Of a DNA stretch of 64,000 bases, positions 13,258 to 24,321 are shown piece by piece. This stretch comes from Citrobacter sp. Awk 4 (GTDB lineage Bacteria; Pseudomonadota; Gammaproteobacteria; Enterobacterales; Enterobacteriaceae). The notes under the pieces were generated by a model, which was not told the origin of the DNA, did not search any database, and saw only the letters and a list, made by a program, of their open reading frames with translations. Location: assembly GCF_028069725.1 (NCBI RefSeq), contig NZ_JANEWG010000002.1, forward strand, positions 1-64,000. The letters run 5' to 3'. The position numbers were made by a program, and so were the translations under genes. The stretch's first letter is position 1; every line of letters starts with the position of its first letter.

Positions 13258-14889
13258 GTGTTAACTCTGTTACACCTGCTTTCTGCGGTTGCTCTGTTGG
13301 TGTGGGGCACTCACATTGTGCGTACAGGCGTAATGCGTGTTTTTGGCGCGCGCCTGCGCACGGTTCTCAGCCGCAGCGTTGAAAAGAAACCGCTCGCCTT
13401 CTGTGCGGGGATTGGCGTGACCGCGCTGGTACAAAGCAGTAACGCCACGACCATGCTGGTCACCTCATTTGTTGCCCAGGATCTGGTCGCCCTGACACCC
13501 GCGTTGGTGATTGTTTTAGGGGCTGATGTGGGGACCGCGCTGATGGCGCGTATCCTGACCTTCGATTTGTCCTGGCTGTCGCCGTTACTGATTTTCATCG
13601 GCGTGATCTTCTTTTTGGGGCGTAAACAGTCACGGGTCGGGCAACTGGGGAGGGTCGGGATTGGTCTTGGCCTGATTCTGCTCGCGCTGGAGTTGATTGT
13701 GCAGGCGGTGACGCCGATCACGCAGGCCAACGGGGTACAGGTAATATTCGCCTCGTTAACCGGTGATATCCTGCTGGATGCGCTGATTGGCGCGTTGTTT
13801 GCCATTATCAGTTATTCCAGCCTGGCGGCGGTGCTGTTGACGGCAACCCTGACGGCGGCGGGGATTATTTCGTTCCCGGTGGCGCTCTGTCTGGTGATCG
13901 GCGCTAACCTCGGTTCTGGCTTGCTGGCGATGCTCAACAACAGCGCGGCCAACGCGGCGGCGCGGCGTGTGGCGCTCGGCAGTTTGTTGTTCAAGCTGGT
14001 GGGGAGTCTGCTGATTCTGCCGTTTGTTCACATGCTGGCAAACGCAATGGATGAACTGCCGCTGCCAAAATCTGAACTGGTGATCTACTTCCACGTCTTT
14101 TACAACCTGGTGCGTTGTCTGGCCATGGTGCCCTTTGCCGAGTCGATGGCGCGATTTTGTAAGCGCATTATTCGCGACGAACCGGAGCTGGATGCCCACC
14201 TGAAGCCGAAACATCTGGATGTCAGCGCCCTGGACACGCCGACCCTCGCACTGGCCAATGCCGCGCGTGAAGCGCTGCGTATTGGCGATGCCATGGAGCA
14301 GATGATGGAAGGGCTTAAGCGCGTGATGCACGGTGAGCCGCGCGAAGAGAAAGAGCTTCGCAAGATGGCGGATGATATCAACGTGCTGTATACCGCGATC
14401 AAACTCTATCTGGCGCGGATGCCAAAAGAGGAGCTGGCGGAAGAAGAGTCCCGCCGCTGGGCTGAAATCATCGAAATGTCACTCAACCTGGAACAGGCCT
14501 CCGATATCGTCGAACGGATGGGGAGCGAGATTGCCGACAAATCACTGGCGGCGCGCCGGGCCTTCTCCGTGGAAGGGCTGAAGGAGCTGGATGCGCTGTA
14601 CGACCAGTTACTCAGTAATCTGCAACTGGCGATGTCGGTCTTCTTCTCTGGAGACGTGACGACCGCGCGTCGTCTGCGCCGGAGTAAACATCGTTTTCGT
14701 ATCCTTAATCGCCGTTACTCGCATGCTCACGTTGATCGTCTGCATCAGCAGAACGTACAAAGCATTGAAACCAGCTCGCTGCATCTGGGGCTGCTGGGGG
14801 ATATGCAGCGTCTCAATTCACTGTTCTGTTCGGTCGCGTATAGCGTGCTGGAGCAGCCGGATGAAGACGACGAGCGGGATGATTATTGA
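13258..14889 (+). CDS. yjbB: Na/Pi cotransporter family protein YjbB
   Basis: Inner-membrane protein of the NptA/PhoU-fusion type, reported in E. coli to promote phosphate export. 543 residues, the E. coli length, from a GTG start with AAGGAGAA upstream. The N-terminal half holds two inverted Na/Pi-cotransporter repeats with the QSSNATTMLVTSFVAQ and SYSSLAAVLLTATLT motifs and about eight membrane spans. The C-terminal half from about residue 310 is a cytoplasmic PhoU-like four-helix region (AMEQMMEGLKRVMHGEPREEKELRKMADDI). A hairpin at 14898-14929 without a T run follows the gene. Confidence 0.93.
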   Translation: MLTLLHLLSAVALLVWGTHIVRTGVMRVFGARLRTVLSRSVEKKPLAFCAGIGVTALVQSSNATTMLVTSFVAQDLVALTPALVIVLGADVGTALMARILTFDLSWLSPLLIFIGVIFFLGRKQSRVGQLGRVGIGLGLILLALELIVQAVTPITQANGVQVIFASLTGDILLDALIGALFAIISYSSLAAVLLTATLTAAGIISFPVALCLVIGANLGSGLLAMLNNSAANAAARRVALGSLLFKLVGSLLILPFVHMLANAMDELPLPKSELVIYFHVFYNLVRCLAMVPFAESMARFCKRIIRDEPELDAHLKPKHLDVSALDTPTLALANAAREALRIGDAMEQMMEGLKRVMHGEPREEKELRKMADDINVLYTAIKLYLARMPKEELAEEESRRWAEIIEMSLNLEQASDIVERMGSEIADKSLAARRAFSVEGLKELDALYDQLLSNLQLAMSVFFSGDVTTARRLRRSKHRFRILNRRYSHAHVDRLHQQNVQSIETSSLHLGLLGDMQRLNSLFCSVAYSVLEQPDEDDERDDY

Positions 14890-15058
14890 TAAAACCGGAA
14901 ACCTGATACGCATCGCGCTGTCAGGTTTCTGGCTCACTCGCGAATAACCTCACACTGCTGAAAAGCGCGGTAGATCACATCTACCGCCAATGTGTTGCGC
15001 CACGATTATTTTTTATCGCCCGCAAGGTGAGGTATATTTCGCTTTTACAGGAGAATTT

Positions 15059-15928
15059 ATGCTGCCCGACTCATCTATCCGATTAAACAAATACATCAGC
15101 GAAAGTGGAATTTGCTCTCGTCGCGAAGCCGATCGCTATATCGAACAAGGCAACGTTTTCCTGAACGGTAAACGCGCCACCATTGGCGATCAGGTAAAAC
15201 CCGGCGACGTTGTAAAAGTAAACGGTCAGTTGATTGAGCCGCGCGAAGCAGAAGATCTGGTGCTTATCGCCCTGAACAAACCGGTCGGCATTGTCAGCAC
15301 CACGGAAGATGGCGAGCGTGACAACATCGTCGACTTTGTAAACCATAGCAAACGCGTATTTCCGATTGGTCGTCTGGACAAAGACTCACAGGGACTGATC
15401 TTCCTCACCAACCACGGCGATCTGGTCAATAAAATCCTGCGCGCCGGTAACGATCACGAAAAAGAGTATCTGGTCACGGTGGATAAACCGGTGACGGATG
15501 AGTTTGTCAGTGGGATGGCGGCAGGGGTGCCGATTCTCGGCACGGTCACGAAGAAGTGTAAAGTGAAAAAGGAAGCCCCGTTTGTATTCCGTATCACGCT
15601 GGTGCAGGGGTTGAACCGCCAGATCCGCCGTATGTGCGAGCACTTTGGCTACGAAGTCAAAAAGTTGGAACGTACGCGGATCATGAACGTCAGCTTGAGC
15701 GGTATTCCGTTGGGCGAATGGCGTGATTTAACCGATGACGAACTGATTGACCTCTTCAAGCTTATCGAAAACTCCTCTTCCGAGGCGAAGCCAAAAGCGA
15801 AAGCGAAGCCGAAAACGGCGGGCATCAAACGTCCGGTCGTGAAGATGGAAAAAACGAACGAGAAAGCACGCCCGGCATCAAACGGTAAACGTTTTACTGC
15901 GCCGGGACGTAAGAAGAAAGGGCGCTAG
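15059..15928 (+). CDS. rluF: 23S rRNA pseudouridine(2604) synthase
   Basis: Isomerises U2604 of 23S rRNA (and a tRNA-Tyr position in E. coli). 289 residues from the ATG at 15059, preceded by CAGGAGA; the longer in-frame reading upstream is not supported. An N-terminal S4 RNA-binding domain ([21 protein letters not shown]) is followed by the RsuA-type catalytic domain with the catalytic aspartate in [16 protein letters not shown] and the [17 protein letters not shown] motif. The Lys/Pro/Ala-rich basic tail (from about residue 240) is typical of RluF. It ends exactly where convergent yjbD ends: the two stop codons abut with no intergenic base. Confidence 0.96.
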   Translation: MLPDSSIRLNKYISESGICSRREADRYIEQGNVFLNGKRATIGDQVKPGDVVKVNGQLIEPREAEDLVLIALNKPVGIVSTTEDGERDNIVDFVNHSKRVFPIGRLDKDSQGLIFLTNHGDLVNKILRAGNDHEKEYLVTVDKPVTDEFVSGMAAGVPILGTVTKKCKVKKEAPFVFRITLVQGLNRQIRRMCEHFGYEVKKLERTRIMNVSLSGIPLGEWRDLTDDELIDLFKLIENSSSEAKPKAKAKPKTAGIKRPVVKMEKTNEKARPASNGKRFTAPGRKKKGR

Positions 15929-16201
15929 TTAGCGTCTGCCGCGCGTTGGCGTATTGGCCGACCAGGAAAAAGATGCCTCGGCATCCGGTTTATAAGCCTG
16001 CTTTTTCTTCAACTGGCGGGCTTTTTTTGCCTCTGCTTCCCGCAATGCCATCAGTTTGTCGATGTATTCCTTTTTGACGCTGTTGGTCTCCGCGTTAGTC
16101 AACGGACGACCGTGCGCAATACGGGCGCGGTCCAGCAGCGTTTTCAGTTCACGCTGTTCGCGTTCAGTCATCTCTTTTTGGGTAATGCGGGGGAGTGCCA
16201 T
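15929..16201 (-). CDS. yjbD: Small basic protein YjbD (DUF3811)
   Basis: A 90-residue, highly charged protein (MALPRITQKEMTEREQRELK...) rich in Lys, Arg and Glu, predicted to be mostly helical. It matches E. coli YjbD in length and sequence; function unknown to me. The start is the ATG at 16201, with GAGGG upstream; the longer in-frame reading (28 extra residues through REP-adjacent DNA) is not credible. Convergent with rluF. Confidence 0.9.
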   Translation of the reverse strand: MALPRITQKEMTEREQRELKTLLDRARIAHGRPLTNAETNSVKKEYIDKLMALREAEAKKARQLKKKQAYKPDAEASFSWSANTPTRGRR

Positions 16202-16263
16202 AGGTGTGCCCTCAGTCAGCCAGATAACCCAGTGTACGGTAATGTGGGGCAATCTGATAGGGC

Positions 16264-16291
16264 ATGCCGGGTAAGCGCGAGCCACCCGGCA
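16264..16291. repeat. REP element
   Basis: GCCGGGTAAGCGCGAGCCACCCGGC is a compact REP palindrome between panS and yjbD. Confidence 0.8.
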
Positions 16292-16296
16292 CTTTT

Positions 16297-17238
16297 TTAA
16301 TTCACTTTCACCTGGTCACGCGACTTCTCATCAATCGACTTTCCTGACCAGTACCCCGCCAGCAGCGAACCGGAAAGGTTATGCCAGACGGAAAACAGCG
16401 CGCCAGGCAGCGCTGCGAGCGGGCCGAAGTAGATTTTGCCCAGCGCTGCCGCGAGGCCGGAGTTTTGCATCCCGACTTCAATGGCCAGCGTACGGCAGGT
16501 GGACTCGTCAAATCCGAACAGTTTCCCACCCCAGTAACCGCCGAGCAGGCCGAGAGTGTTATGCAGGATAACGGCGATAATCACCACAAAACCGACCGAG
16601 GCAATATGCGATGCGGAACCGGCAACCACTGCGCTGATGATCGCCAGAATGCAGGCCATCGAAAAGGCGGGCAGGTACGGTTCCACCGCTTTTACTACGC
16701 GGGGGAAGAGGTGATGCACAATCAACCCCAGGCCAATCGGGATCACTACGATTTGCAGAATGCTGAGCAGCATTCCCATCACATCCACCTGAATGTGCGC
16801 ATCGACATACAGGCGCGTCAGCAAGGGGGTGGCAATGACGCCGACCAGCGTGGAAACGGAAGAGATAGTCACTGACAGAGCAACATCGCCTTTCGCAAGA
16901 TAAATCATAACATTGGACGCGGTTCCGCTGGCAACGCTACCAACTAACACCATCCCCGCAGAGAGTTCCGGTGGCATCTTAAACAACAGCGCCAGCACCC
17001 AGGCGGCGAGCGGCATGACCAGATAGTGCAGGAATATCCCTGCCGCAACCGGCGCGGGGCGCGAGAGCACGCGTTTGAAATCGTCAATTTTCAGGTGCAC
17101 GCCCATACCGAACATAATCAGCATTAGCAGCGTGGCGATCCACGGACCGATGGCGGTAAAGGTGGTTGGCGTGTTGTAGGCAATAACAGAGAGTAGCAGC
17201 GCCCATAACGGGAACAGCCGGGTCAGTACAGCGAGCAT
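16297..17238 (-). CDS. panS: BASS-family transporter, probable pantothenate-precursor uptake protein PanS
   Basis: A 313-residue membrane protein of the bile acid:sodium symporter superfamily with about nine to ten transmembrane helices. It has the typical [42 protein letters not shown] and [14 protein letters not shown] motifs, the last two forming the crossover Na/substrate site. In Salmonella the BASS protein at the same place beside lysC was named PanS because it takes up ketopantoate. I assign the symbol from this shared location and family, so substrate specificity is inferred. Transcribed in the same direction as lysC but after the lysC terminator, so it probably has its own promoter. 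Confidence 0.75.
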   Translation of the reverse strand: MLAVLTRLFPLWALLLSVIAYNTPTTFTAIGPWIATLLMLIMFGMGVHLKIDDFKRVLSRPAPVAAGIFLHYLVMPLAAWVLALLFKMPPELSAGMVLVGSVASGTASNVMIYLAKGDVALSVTISSVSTLVGVIATPLLTRLYVDAHIQVDVMGMLLSILQIVVIPIGLGLIVHHLFPRVVKAVEPYLPAFSMACILAIISAVVAGSASHIASVGFVVIIAVILHNTLGLLGGYWGGKLFGFDESTCRTLAIEVGMQNSGLAAALGKIYFGPLAALPGALFSVWHNLSGSLLAGYWSGKSIDEKSRDQVKVN

Positions 17239-17276
17239 GTTATATTCCTTGCGATAATGTTGTGTTTGCTAGTTAT

Positions 17277-17301
17277 AAAAAAGCCGGGTTCGAGCCCGGC
17301 T
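17277..17301 (-). terminator. lysC intrinsic terminator
   Basis: On the minus strand, AGCCGGGC TCGA ACCCGGCT followed by six T, 30 bp after the lysC stop. Confidence 0.9.
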
Positions 17302-17330
17302 ATTGTTATTATTTATCGTTTGTTTGAATT

Positions 17331-18680
17331 TTATTCAAACAAATTATGATGCAGTTTCTGCACCACTTGCTCGGCTTCGGTGCCTGGCACCAGGAAACAG
17401 AGGTTATGACTGGAAGCGCCATAGCAAATCATACGGATGTTGAACGGCTCCAGTACGCCGAAAACCTCTTTACCCACGCCGCAGGCTTTTGACAGATCGT
17501 TGCCAATCAGTGCCACCAGCGCGAGACCTTCCTCGACCTCTACCCGACACAGTGCAGACAGCTCCATCAGCAGCGACTGCGTCAGCAGCGTATCGCCTGT
17601 TGAGGTGGAGCCGGTGGTGTCCAGCGTCAATGCCACGCTCACTTCTGAGGTGGTTATCAAATCGACAGAGATATTGTGGCGCGCCAGAATGCCGAAGACT
17701 TCTGCAAGGAAGCCGCGGGAGTGCAGCATATTCAGGCTATGCAGCGTTAACAGGGTTTGTTTACGACGCAGCGCCAGCGCGCGGAACAGCGGCGGATTTT
17801 GTGTCTGGTTGCACACCAGCGTACCGCCTGCTTTTGGATCTTTGCTCGAGCCGACAAAGACCGGAATATCACTGCGTACGGCGGGCAGCAACGTTGCCGG
17901 GTGCAATACTTTTGCGCCGAAGGTGGCCATTTCCGCCGCCTCTTCAAAGGCAATTTCATCAATGCGTTGTGCGGAAGGGACGACGCGCGGATCGGTGGTG
18001 TAAATGCCCGGAACGTCGGTCCAGATATCAACGCGCGTCGCGTGCAGCGCTTCTGCAAGCAGTGCGGCGGTGTAATCGCTGCCGCCACGGCCAAGCGTAG
18101 TGGTGCGGCCCTTGCTTTCGCTACCGATAAAGCCCTGGGTAATCACTAATCCTTCATTCAGTCGTGGAGCCAGTTGTTGCGCAGACAGTTCGGACAGCGC
18201 CGCGATATCCGGCTCTGCACGACCAAAACGGTCGTTGGTGCGCATCACTTTACGCACGTCAAACCACTGTGCCTGGACATTGCGCTCGCGCAGGATCTCC
18301 ACAAATAGCAGGGTGGACATCAGTTCACCGTGGCTGACCAGTTCGTCGGTCAGTGCCGTTGAGGTCGCCAGCGACGCGGCTTCTGCCAGCGTAGTGATGT
18401 TTTCCAGCAGGCGTTCGATCTCTTCACGAATCACGTTGGGATAACGTAAACGTTCCAGGATATCGAACTGAATTTTACGGATAGCGTCGAGTTTCTCGAA
18501 ACGTTCTGTCGGCTCCAGACCTTCAGCCAGTGCAACCAGCAGGTTGGTGATCCCGGCAGAGGCGGAAAGGACCACTAAACGGACGCTCGTATCGGAAAGC
18601 ACCACGTCGGCGCTACGGTTCATGGCATCAAAATCGGCTACGCTTGTACCACCAAACTTGGAGACAACAATATTTGTCAT
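17331..18680 (-). CDS. lysC: Lysine-sensitive aspartokinase III
   Basis: Phosphorylates aspartate, the first step toward lysine, threonine and methionine. 449 residues, as in E. coli. The N-terminal kinase domain carries VVSKFGGTSVADFDAM and TTLGRGGSDYTAALLAEAL. The C-terminal ACT domains include LTLHSLNMLHSRGFLAEVFGILARHNISVDLITTSEVSVALTLD, where residues linked to lysine feedback in E. coli (the Met and Ser of NMLHS and the TTSE segment) are unchanged, so allosteric inhibition by lysine should be intact. The leader, however, appears to lack the lysine riboswitch normally found upstream. Confidence 0.96.
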   Translation of the reverse strand: MTNIVVSKFGGTSVADFDAMNRSADVVLSDTSVRLVVLSASAGITNLLVALAEGLEPTERFEKLDAIRKIQFDILERLRYPNVIREEIERLLENITTLAEAASLATSTALTDELVSHGELMSTLLFVEILRERNVQAQWFDVRKVMRTNDRFGRAEPDIAALSELSAQQLAPRLNEGLVITQGFIGSESKGRTTTLGRGGSDYTAALLAEALHATRVDIWTDVPGIYTTDPRVVPSAQRIDEIAFEEAAEMATFGAKVLHPATLLPAVRSDIPVFVGSSKDPKAGGTLVCNQTQNPPLFRALALRRKQTLLTLHSLNMLHSRGFLAEVFGILARHNISVDLITTSEVSVALTLDTTGSTSTGDTLLTQSLLMELSALCRVEVEEGLALVALIGNDLSKACGVGKEVFGVLEPFNIRMICYGASSHNLCFLVPGTEAEQVVQKLHHNLFE

Positions 18681-18764
18681 TACAACCTCGTGTCAGGGAA
18701 TGAAAAGAGCGACCATGGCACAAGGGCGAAACAAAAACCGGTGCAGGCGCAAATACCGTATTTA

Positions 18765-18793
18765 TAAATAAAATGTGTGGAGGGTACTGTCAA
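18765..18793 (-). promoter_or_regulatory. lysC promoter with short leader
   Basis: On the minus strand a consensus -35 TTGACA (18793-18788), a 17-bp spacer and a -10 TATTTA (18770-18765) predict a transcript starting near 18757. That leaves a 5' UTR of only about 77 nt, too short for the roughly 180-nt lysine aptamer. The terminal part (CTTGTGCCATGG ... CCCTGACACGAGGTTGTA) resembles the end of the E. coli lysC leader. Confidence 0.65.
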
Positions 18794-18900
18794 CGACGGG
18801 ATTATGCGGATTTTTCATGCTGTCCAGGCTGTGAGTAACGGTGCTTATAACAGCTATACTTTTTGCTGCTTTTCATCCGCGTTTGACTCATGCCAGGGTT

Positions 18901-20635
<1,735 letters not shown>

Positions 20636-20643
20636 TGGTGACT

Positions 20644-20670
20644 GGCATCGCCCCCGGGCGATGCCTTTTT
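20644..20670 (+). terminator. pgi intrinsic terminator
   Basis: Stem GGCATCGCC/GGCGATGCC followed by five T, beginning 9 bp after the pgi stop. Confidence 0.92.
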
Positions 20671-20716
20671 GTTAATTCAGGCCGATGATGAGGGTTGAAA
20701 GGATTATCGTCAGCCT

Positions 20717-22138
20717 TTAACAAATCCGTAGGCTATGAATGCCAAGCTGTTTTGCGATGAGTTCCAGCTTGTGGCCGACATGTCCGATACCAATGGCGCA
20801 GTGATGTGCCGCTCCTCCTTCGCACCAGCGGCGAGTAAATTCTTTTGCGCTGAGTGGGAATCGGTAATGACTGTTGGTATTGCCGATATCAAGCGTTTCA
20901 CCTTCAACAGCTTCACCTTCTGCAAATTGCAGGGTGACGCGGCCATCCTGATGTTCTACCACGGATAAAAAGGTAACCGGACCTGGCGCGACGGTCATCT
21001 GTATTGAGACGCCCTTACCGGGTTTACCGTGATAAATCGGCAGTGGCACCAGCCTGACTTTTTGAGCAGACATTAACGGATGAGCGGGTCCATCATGGCC
21101 CCACTGTACCGTTTGATTTTCAAAATCAATGCCATAGGGCTCAGAAAAAGAACCGCCAGCGCCCAATAAGCTGAGGATTTTCATGGCGATGACATTTTTG
21201 ATTTCACACTCACCTGCCACCGGGATGCCGTTTTCAGTGAGTAATGTATTTCCCAGAATCACGGAAGTGATGATGTTTTCTTGCGGCGAACCGGGTGCCC
21301 CCTCGTAATAATACGCCATAGCACCCAGTCGATGACGTTGGGTCATATTATCCAGTGCGATCGCGGTATTTATCGCACGTTGTAATTCCGCTTCTTCACA
21401 GGAAGGATCGACCTGGAGCGACTGAAAAACGTGCTGGCGTTTTTGTTCTCTCTCGGTCTCGGTGATTGATGATAATGCGCTCACCAGCTCGCAAACTTCC
21501 AGCAATGTAAAACGCACACCCAATTTTGCGCTCAGGTTCGTCATATTCGAATAAACATCATACATGCCGTTATAATAATGGCCGAGCACGCCAATATTCG
21601 TGGTTTGCAGGGACTGAATAACCTGAATCGCCGCTAACCATGCATTGACCTCCTGCCAGGCCTCGTCATCGTCCAGGTATCCTGGAACCAGCATGTGGGG
21701 AATCCCTGCGCGTTGGAACACATTAACCAGCTCCGGTGCGCTACATGCCTGACAGTGTGCCAGCCATTGCCCTGTACGTACGGCACGATCAGGGTGTTGA
21801 TTGATGGTGTGGCAAGGAACGCTTTTTTCGGGTTGTAGCGCCAGAATTAATACAGGAACATTCAGCCGCTGCACCAGCGGAAGTACCGTTGAACTTAATG
21901 CATACGTGGTAATATAAAGCACGAGCACATCAATATTATTTTCAGCGAATCGCGCGGTGGCTTCCTCCATCGTTATCGCATTATCAATTAAGCCACTATT
22001 GATCACCGTAACATTTTCCTGGCTTATTTTTTTATCAACCTGCGCCAGATACCCTTCCAGTTGTGTTTTTAAACCGCTAAATTGCGGCCAGTACGTCTCC
22101 AGTCCAATCCCAAATAGACCTACCGTTGTTTTTTTCAT
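20717..22138 (-). CDS. L-arabinose/L-fucose isomerase-family protein, substrate unknown
   Basis: A 473-residue protein that does not belong to the E. coli K-12 order here (pgi is normally followed by yjbE). The N-terminal half has the Rossmann-like layout of sugar isomerases ([58 protein letters not shown]). The C-terminal half has AraA/FucI-like metal-site segments: GECEIKN near 309-315, [22 protein letters not shown] near 332-353, and CEGGAAHH near 439-446, which aligns with the AGGAHH motif of AraA. It resembles the arabinose isomerase family but is shorter than AraA (500 residues), so arabinose itself is not assumed. No kinase, epimerase or sugar transporter is adjacent. Convergent with pgi; its own promoter must lie within 22139-22642. 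Confidence 0.7.
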   Translation of the reverse strand: MKKTTVGLFGIGLETYWPQFSGLKTQLEGYLAQVDKKISQENVTVINSGLIDNAITMEEATARFAENNIDVLVLYITTYALSSTVLPLVQRLNVPVLILALQPEKSVPCHTINQHPDRAVRTGQWLAHCQACSAPELVNVFQRAGIPHMLVPGYLDDDEAWQEVNAWLAAIQVIQSLQTTNIGVLGHYYNGMYDVYSNMTNLSAKLGVRFTLLEVCELVSALSSITETEREQKRQHVFQSLQVDPSCEEAELQRAINTAIALDNMTQRHRLGAMAYYYEGAPGSPQENIITSVILGNTLLTENGIPVAGECEIKNVIAMKILSLLGAGGSFSEPYGIDFENQTVQWGHDGPAHPLMSAQKVRLVPLPIYHGKPGKGVSIQMTVAPGPVTFLSVVEHQDGRVTLQFAEGEAVEGETLDIGNTNSHYRFPLSAKEFTRRWCEGGAAHHCAIGIGHVGHKLELIAKQLGIHSLRIC

Positions 22139-22642
22139 ACCTGACCTCAGAAAATGAAAGAAGATCTTTGAACGGTACGCGTCAGGCAGGGCAAAAACAT
22201 TTGTCTGGTTGACAGTACCTTACCGAAAATGGCAGTTTCGCCGTCAATGAGATAGCGGAAGTCTCACTTTTTACTTATTGATGTAATGAATGTAAAAGCG
22301 GGGAATACGCAGGCAGGCTGATGCATTGTTGACTTTAAAAGCGATGACAGAACGCGAGGTTTTCTCAGAGTTATCTGGTGAGGTTTATCCTAAAAATAAT
22401 GGCCATGAAAAATAAAGGAAATTATTTTTAGGATTTAACTCATGATTGATTTATTTTAATTTGTTGTTTTATTGCTGTTTTTTATTTTAATTTTGTATTT
22501 TTAAGTCGCATTTTTTCTAATTATCCTAAAGCTGCGTTGCTATTTCCCATCACGTCAGTTCGCTTGTCTTCATTGTGTATACTCGATCCCGCCTGAAATT
22601 ATTTTGGGTAAATCTCCATTCATTCAATGAAGGGAAATAGCT
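22139..22642. promoter_or_regulatory. AT-rich intergenic region with yjbE promoter
   Basis: About 500 bp without a gene between two divergently transcribed genes, much of it AT-rich (notably 22430-22530). It contains a perfect 14-bp inverted repeat (22387-22400 and 22421-22434). A -10-like TATACT at 22578-22583, 60 bp before yjbE, is a promoter candidate. E. coli yjbEFGH is activated by RcsB; TAGGATTTAACTCA (22429-22442) matches the RcsB/RcsA box only loosely. Confidence 0.5.
22387..22434. repeat. Perfect 14-bp inverted repeat
   Basis: ATCCTAAAAATAAT (22387-22400) and its exact complement ATTATTTTTAGGAT (22421-22434), separated by 20 bp. It is too AT-rich and lacks the T tract expected for a terminator. 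A regulator binding as a dimer is the simplest guess. Confidence 0.7.
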
Positions 22643-22885
22643 ATGAAAAAAGTTCTGTATGGCATTTTTGCTATATCTGCGCTTACGGCAGCCTCCGCCT
22701 GGGCCGCTCCCGTTCAGGTGGGAGAAGCAGCAGGTGCGGCAGCAACGTCGGTTTCAGCGGGAAGTTCCTCCGCCACCAGCGTAAGCACCGTAAGTTCAGC
22801 AGTGGGCGTCGCACTGGCGGCGACCGGCGGCGGGGATGGTTCTAATACCGGGACCACTACCACCACGACCACCCGTACCCAGTAA
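22643..22885 (+). CDS. yjbE: Exopolysaccharide-operon protein YjbE
   Basis: An 80-residue exported protein: signal peptide [21 protein letters not shown], then a low-complexity mature part rich in Ala, Ser, Gly and Thr ending in a run of threonines. It matches E. coli YjbE in size and composition. First gene of yjbEFGH, which in E. coli drives production of an extracellular polysaccharide and answers to the Rcs phosphorelay. The molecular role of YjbE is unknown. A hairpin separates it from yjbF. Confidence 0.9.
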   Translation: MKKVLYGIFAISALTAASAWAAPVQVGEAAGAAATSVSAGSSSATSVSTVSSAVGVALAATGGGDGSNTGTTTTTTTRTQ

Positions 22886-22904
22886 TACCGGTACGTTTAA
22901 TTCT

Positions 22905-22928
22905 AACCACACTTCGGTGTGGTTATTT
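22905..22928 (+). terminator. Hairpin between yjbE and yjbF
   Basis: Perfect stem AACCACAC/GTGTGGTT with a TTCG tetraloop followed by ATTTTG. The T run is short, so partial termination or 3'-end stabilisation of yjbE mRNA is more likely than a full stop. Confidence 0.6.
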
Positions 22929-22948
22929 TGCCCCTCTGGAGAAGAGTC

Positions 22949-23587
22949 GTGAAGCGACCTGTATTGATCGTTATTTGCCTGCTGCTACAGGCCTGTTCAG
23001 CCACCACCAAAGGGTTGGGTAATTCATTGTGGGAAAGTGTGTTTGGCACGCCGGGTGTGCAACTGACGGATGATGATATTCAGAACATGCCCTACGCCAG
23101 CCAGTATATGCAGCTTAATGGCGGTCCTCAGCTGTTTGTGGTGCTCGCTTTCGCAGAGAACGGGCAGCAGAAATGGGTGACGCAGGACCAGGCCACCCTT
23201 GTGACCCAGCATGGGCGTCTGGTGAAAACGCTGCTCGGCGGCGACAACCTCATTGACGTTAACAATCTGTCCGCTGACCCACTGGCAAAACCTTTGCAGA
23301 TTAGGGATGGCGCAACGTGGACCCGCACGATGGGCTGGACCGAGTATAAGCAGGTGCGTTACGCCACCGCCCGTTCGGTCTTCACATGGGCTGGCGCTGA
23401 TACCCTCACACTCGGCAGTGAAAAGACGCCGGTGCGTGTGCTGGATGAAGCCGTCACGACGGATCAAACACGCTGGCATAACCGCTACTGGATTGACAGC
23501 GAAGGGCAAATTCGCCAGTCGGAGCAATACCTGGGGGCCAACTTCTTCCCGGTGAAAACCACGCTCATTAAGGCGGCGAAACCATGA
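22949..23587 (+). CDS. yjbF: Exopolysaccharide-operon lipoprotein YjbF
   Basis: 212 residues from a GTG at 22949, chosen because GGAGAAGAG precedes it and the length equals E. coli YjbF; an ATG at 22919 would begin inside the hairpin. Lipoprotein signal with lipobox LLQAC (Cys16), so it is probably anchored in the outer membrane. The rest is the YjbF/GfcB-type domain (WVTQDQATLVTQHGRLVKTLLGGDNL; RWHNRYWIDSEGQIRQSEQYLGANFFPV), homologous to the group 4 capsule protein GfcB. It overlaps yjbG by four bases (ATGA), indicating translational coupling. Confidence 0.93.
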   Translation: MKRPVLIVICLLLQACSATTKGLGNSLWESVFGTPGVQLTDDDIQNMPYASQYMQLNGGPQLFVVLAFAENGQQKWVTQDQATLVTQHGRLVKTLLGGDNLIDVNNLSADPLAKPLQIRDGATWTRTMGWTEYKQVRYATARSVFTWAGADTLTLGSEKTPVRVLDEAVTTDQTRWHNRYWIDSEGQIRQSEQYLGANFFPVKTTLIKAAKP

Positions 23588-24321
23588 TCAAACACTCTAT
23601 TGCGGCGCTGATCCTCAGTCTGAGCGCGTCATCTGTCTTTGCTGCGGGCACCGTGAAGGTGTTCAGTGCAGGCAGTACAGAGCCGAAAACACTGAGCGGG
23701 GCAGAACATCTGATTGACCTCGTTGGGCAGCCCAGACTGGCGAACACCTGGTGGCCTGCGGCAGTCATCAGCGAAGAACAGGCGACCGCCACGGCGCAAC
23801 GTGAGCAGCAGGCGCTGTTGGCGCGTCTGGCGGCGTATGGGAGAGAGGATAACGGAGGTGAATCTGCCGCAATCCGTGTGCTGAGCCAGCAAATTCAGGC
23901 ATTGAAAGTGACCGGCAGGCAATTTGTCCCTCTCGATCCGGACACCGTACGCGTCGGTGAGCGAAGTAATCCGCCATTGCAGGGAAACTACACGCTGTGG
24001 GTGGGGCCGCAGCCAACAAGCGTCACACTGTTCGGTCTGGTGAACCGACCGGGCAGCCAGCCGTTTACCCCCGGTCGCGATGTCGTGAGTTACCTCGAAG
24101 GACAAAACCTGATCGATGGAGCGGATCGCAGCTATGCCTGGGTCGTTTATCCCGACGGGCGGACACAGAAAGTGCCGGTGGCGTACTGGAATAAACGCCA
24201 CGTTGAGCCGATGCCCGGCAGCATTATTTTTGTTGGTCTTTCCGATTCCGTCTGGAGTCACACCCCTGATGCGCTTAACGCCGACATTCTTCATACCCTG
24301 ACGCAGCGGATACCCGAATAA
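23584..24321 (+). CDS. yjbG: Exopolysaccharide-operon periplasmic protein YjbG
   Basis: 245 residues with an N-terminal signal peptide ([21 protein letters not shown]). The C-terminal part ([37 protein letters not shown]) resembles the SLBB/GfcC-like fold of capsule proteins, so it is related to GfcC of the group 4 capsule system. It overlaps yjbF by four bases and yjbH by one, so the three genes are almost certainly one message. Its exact role in polysaccharide secretion is not established. Confidence 0.92.
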   Translation: MIKHSIAALILSLSASSVFAAGTVKVFSAGSTEPKTLSGAEHLIDLVGQPRLANTWWPAAVISEEQATATAQREQQALLARLAAYGREDNGGESAAIRVLSQQIQALKVTGRQFVPLDPDTVRVGERSNPPLQGNYTLWVGPQPTSVTLFGLVNRPGSQPFTPGRDVVSYLEGQNLIDGADRSYAWVVYPDGRTQKVPVAYWNKRHVEPMPGSIIFVGLSDSVWSHTPDALNADILHTLTQRIPE

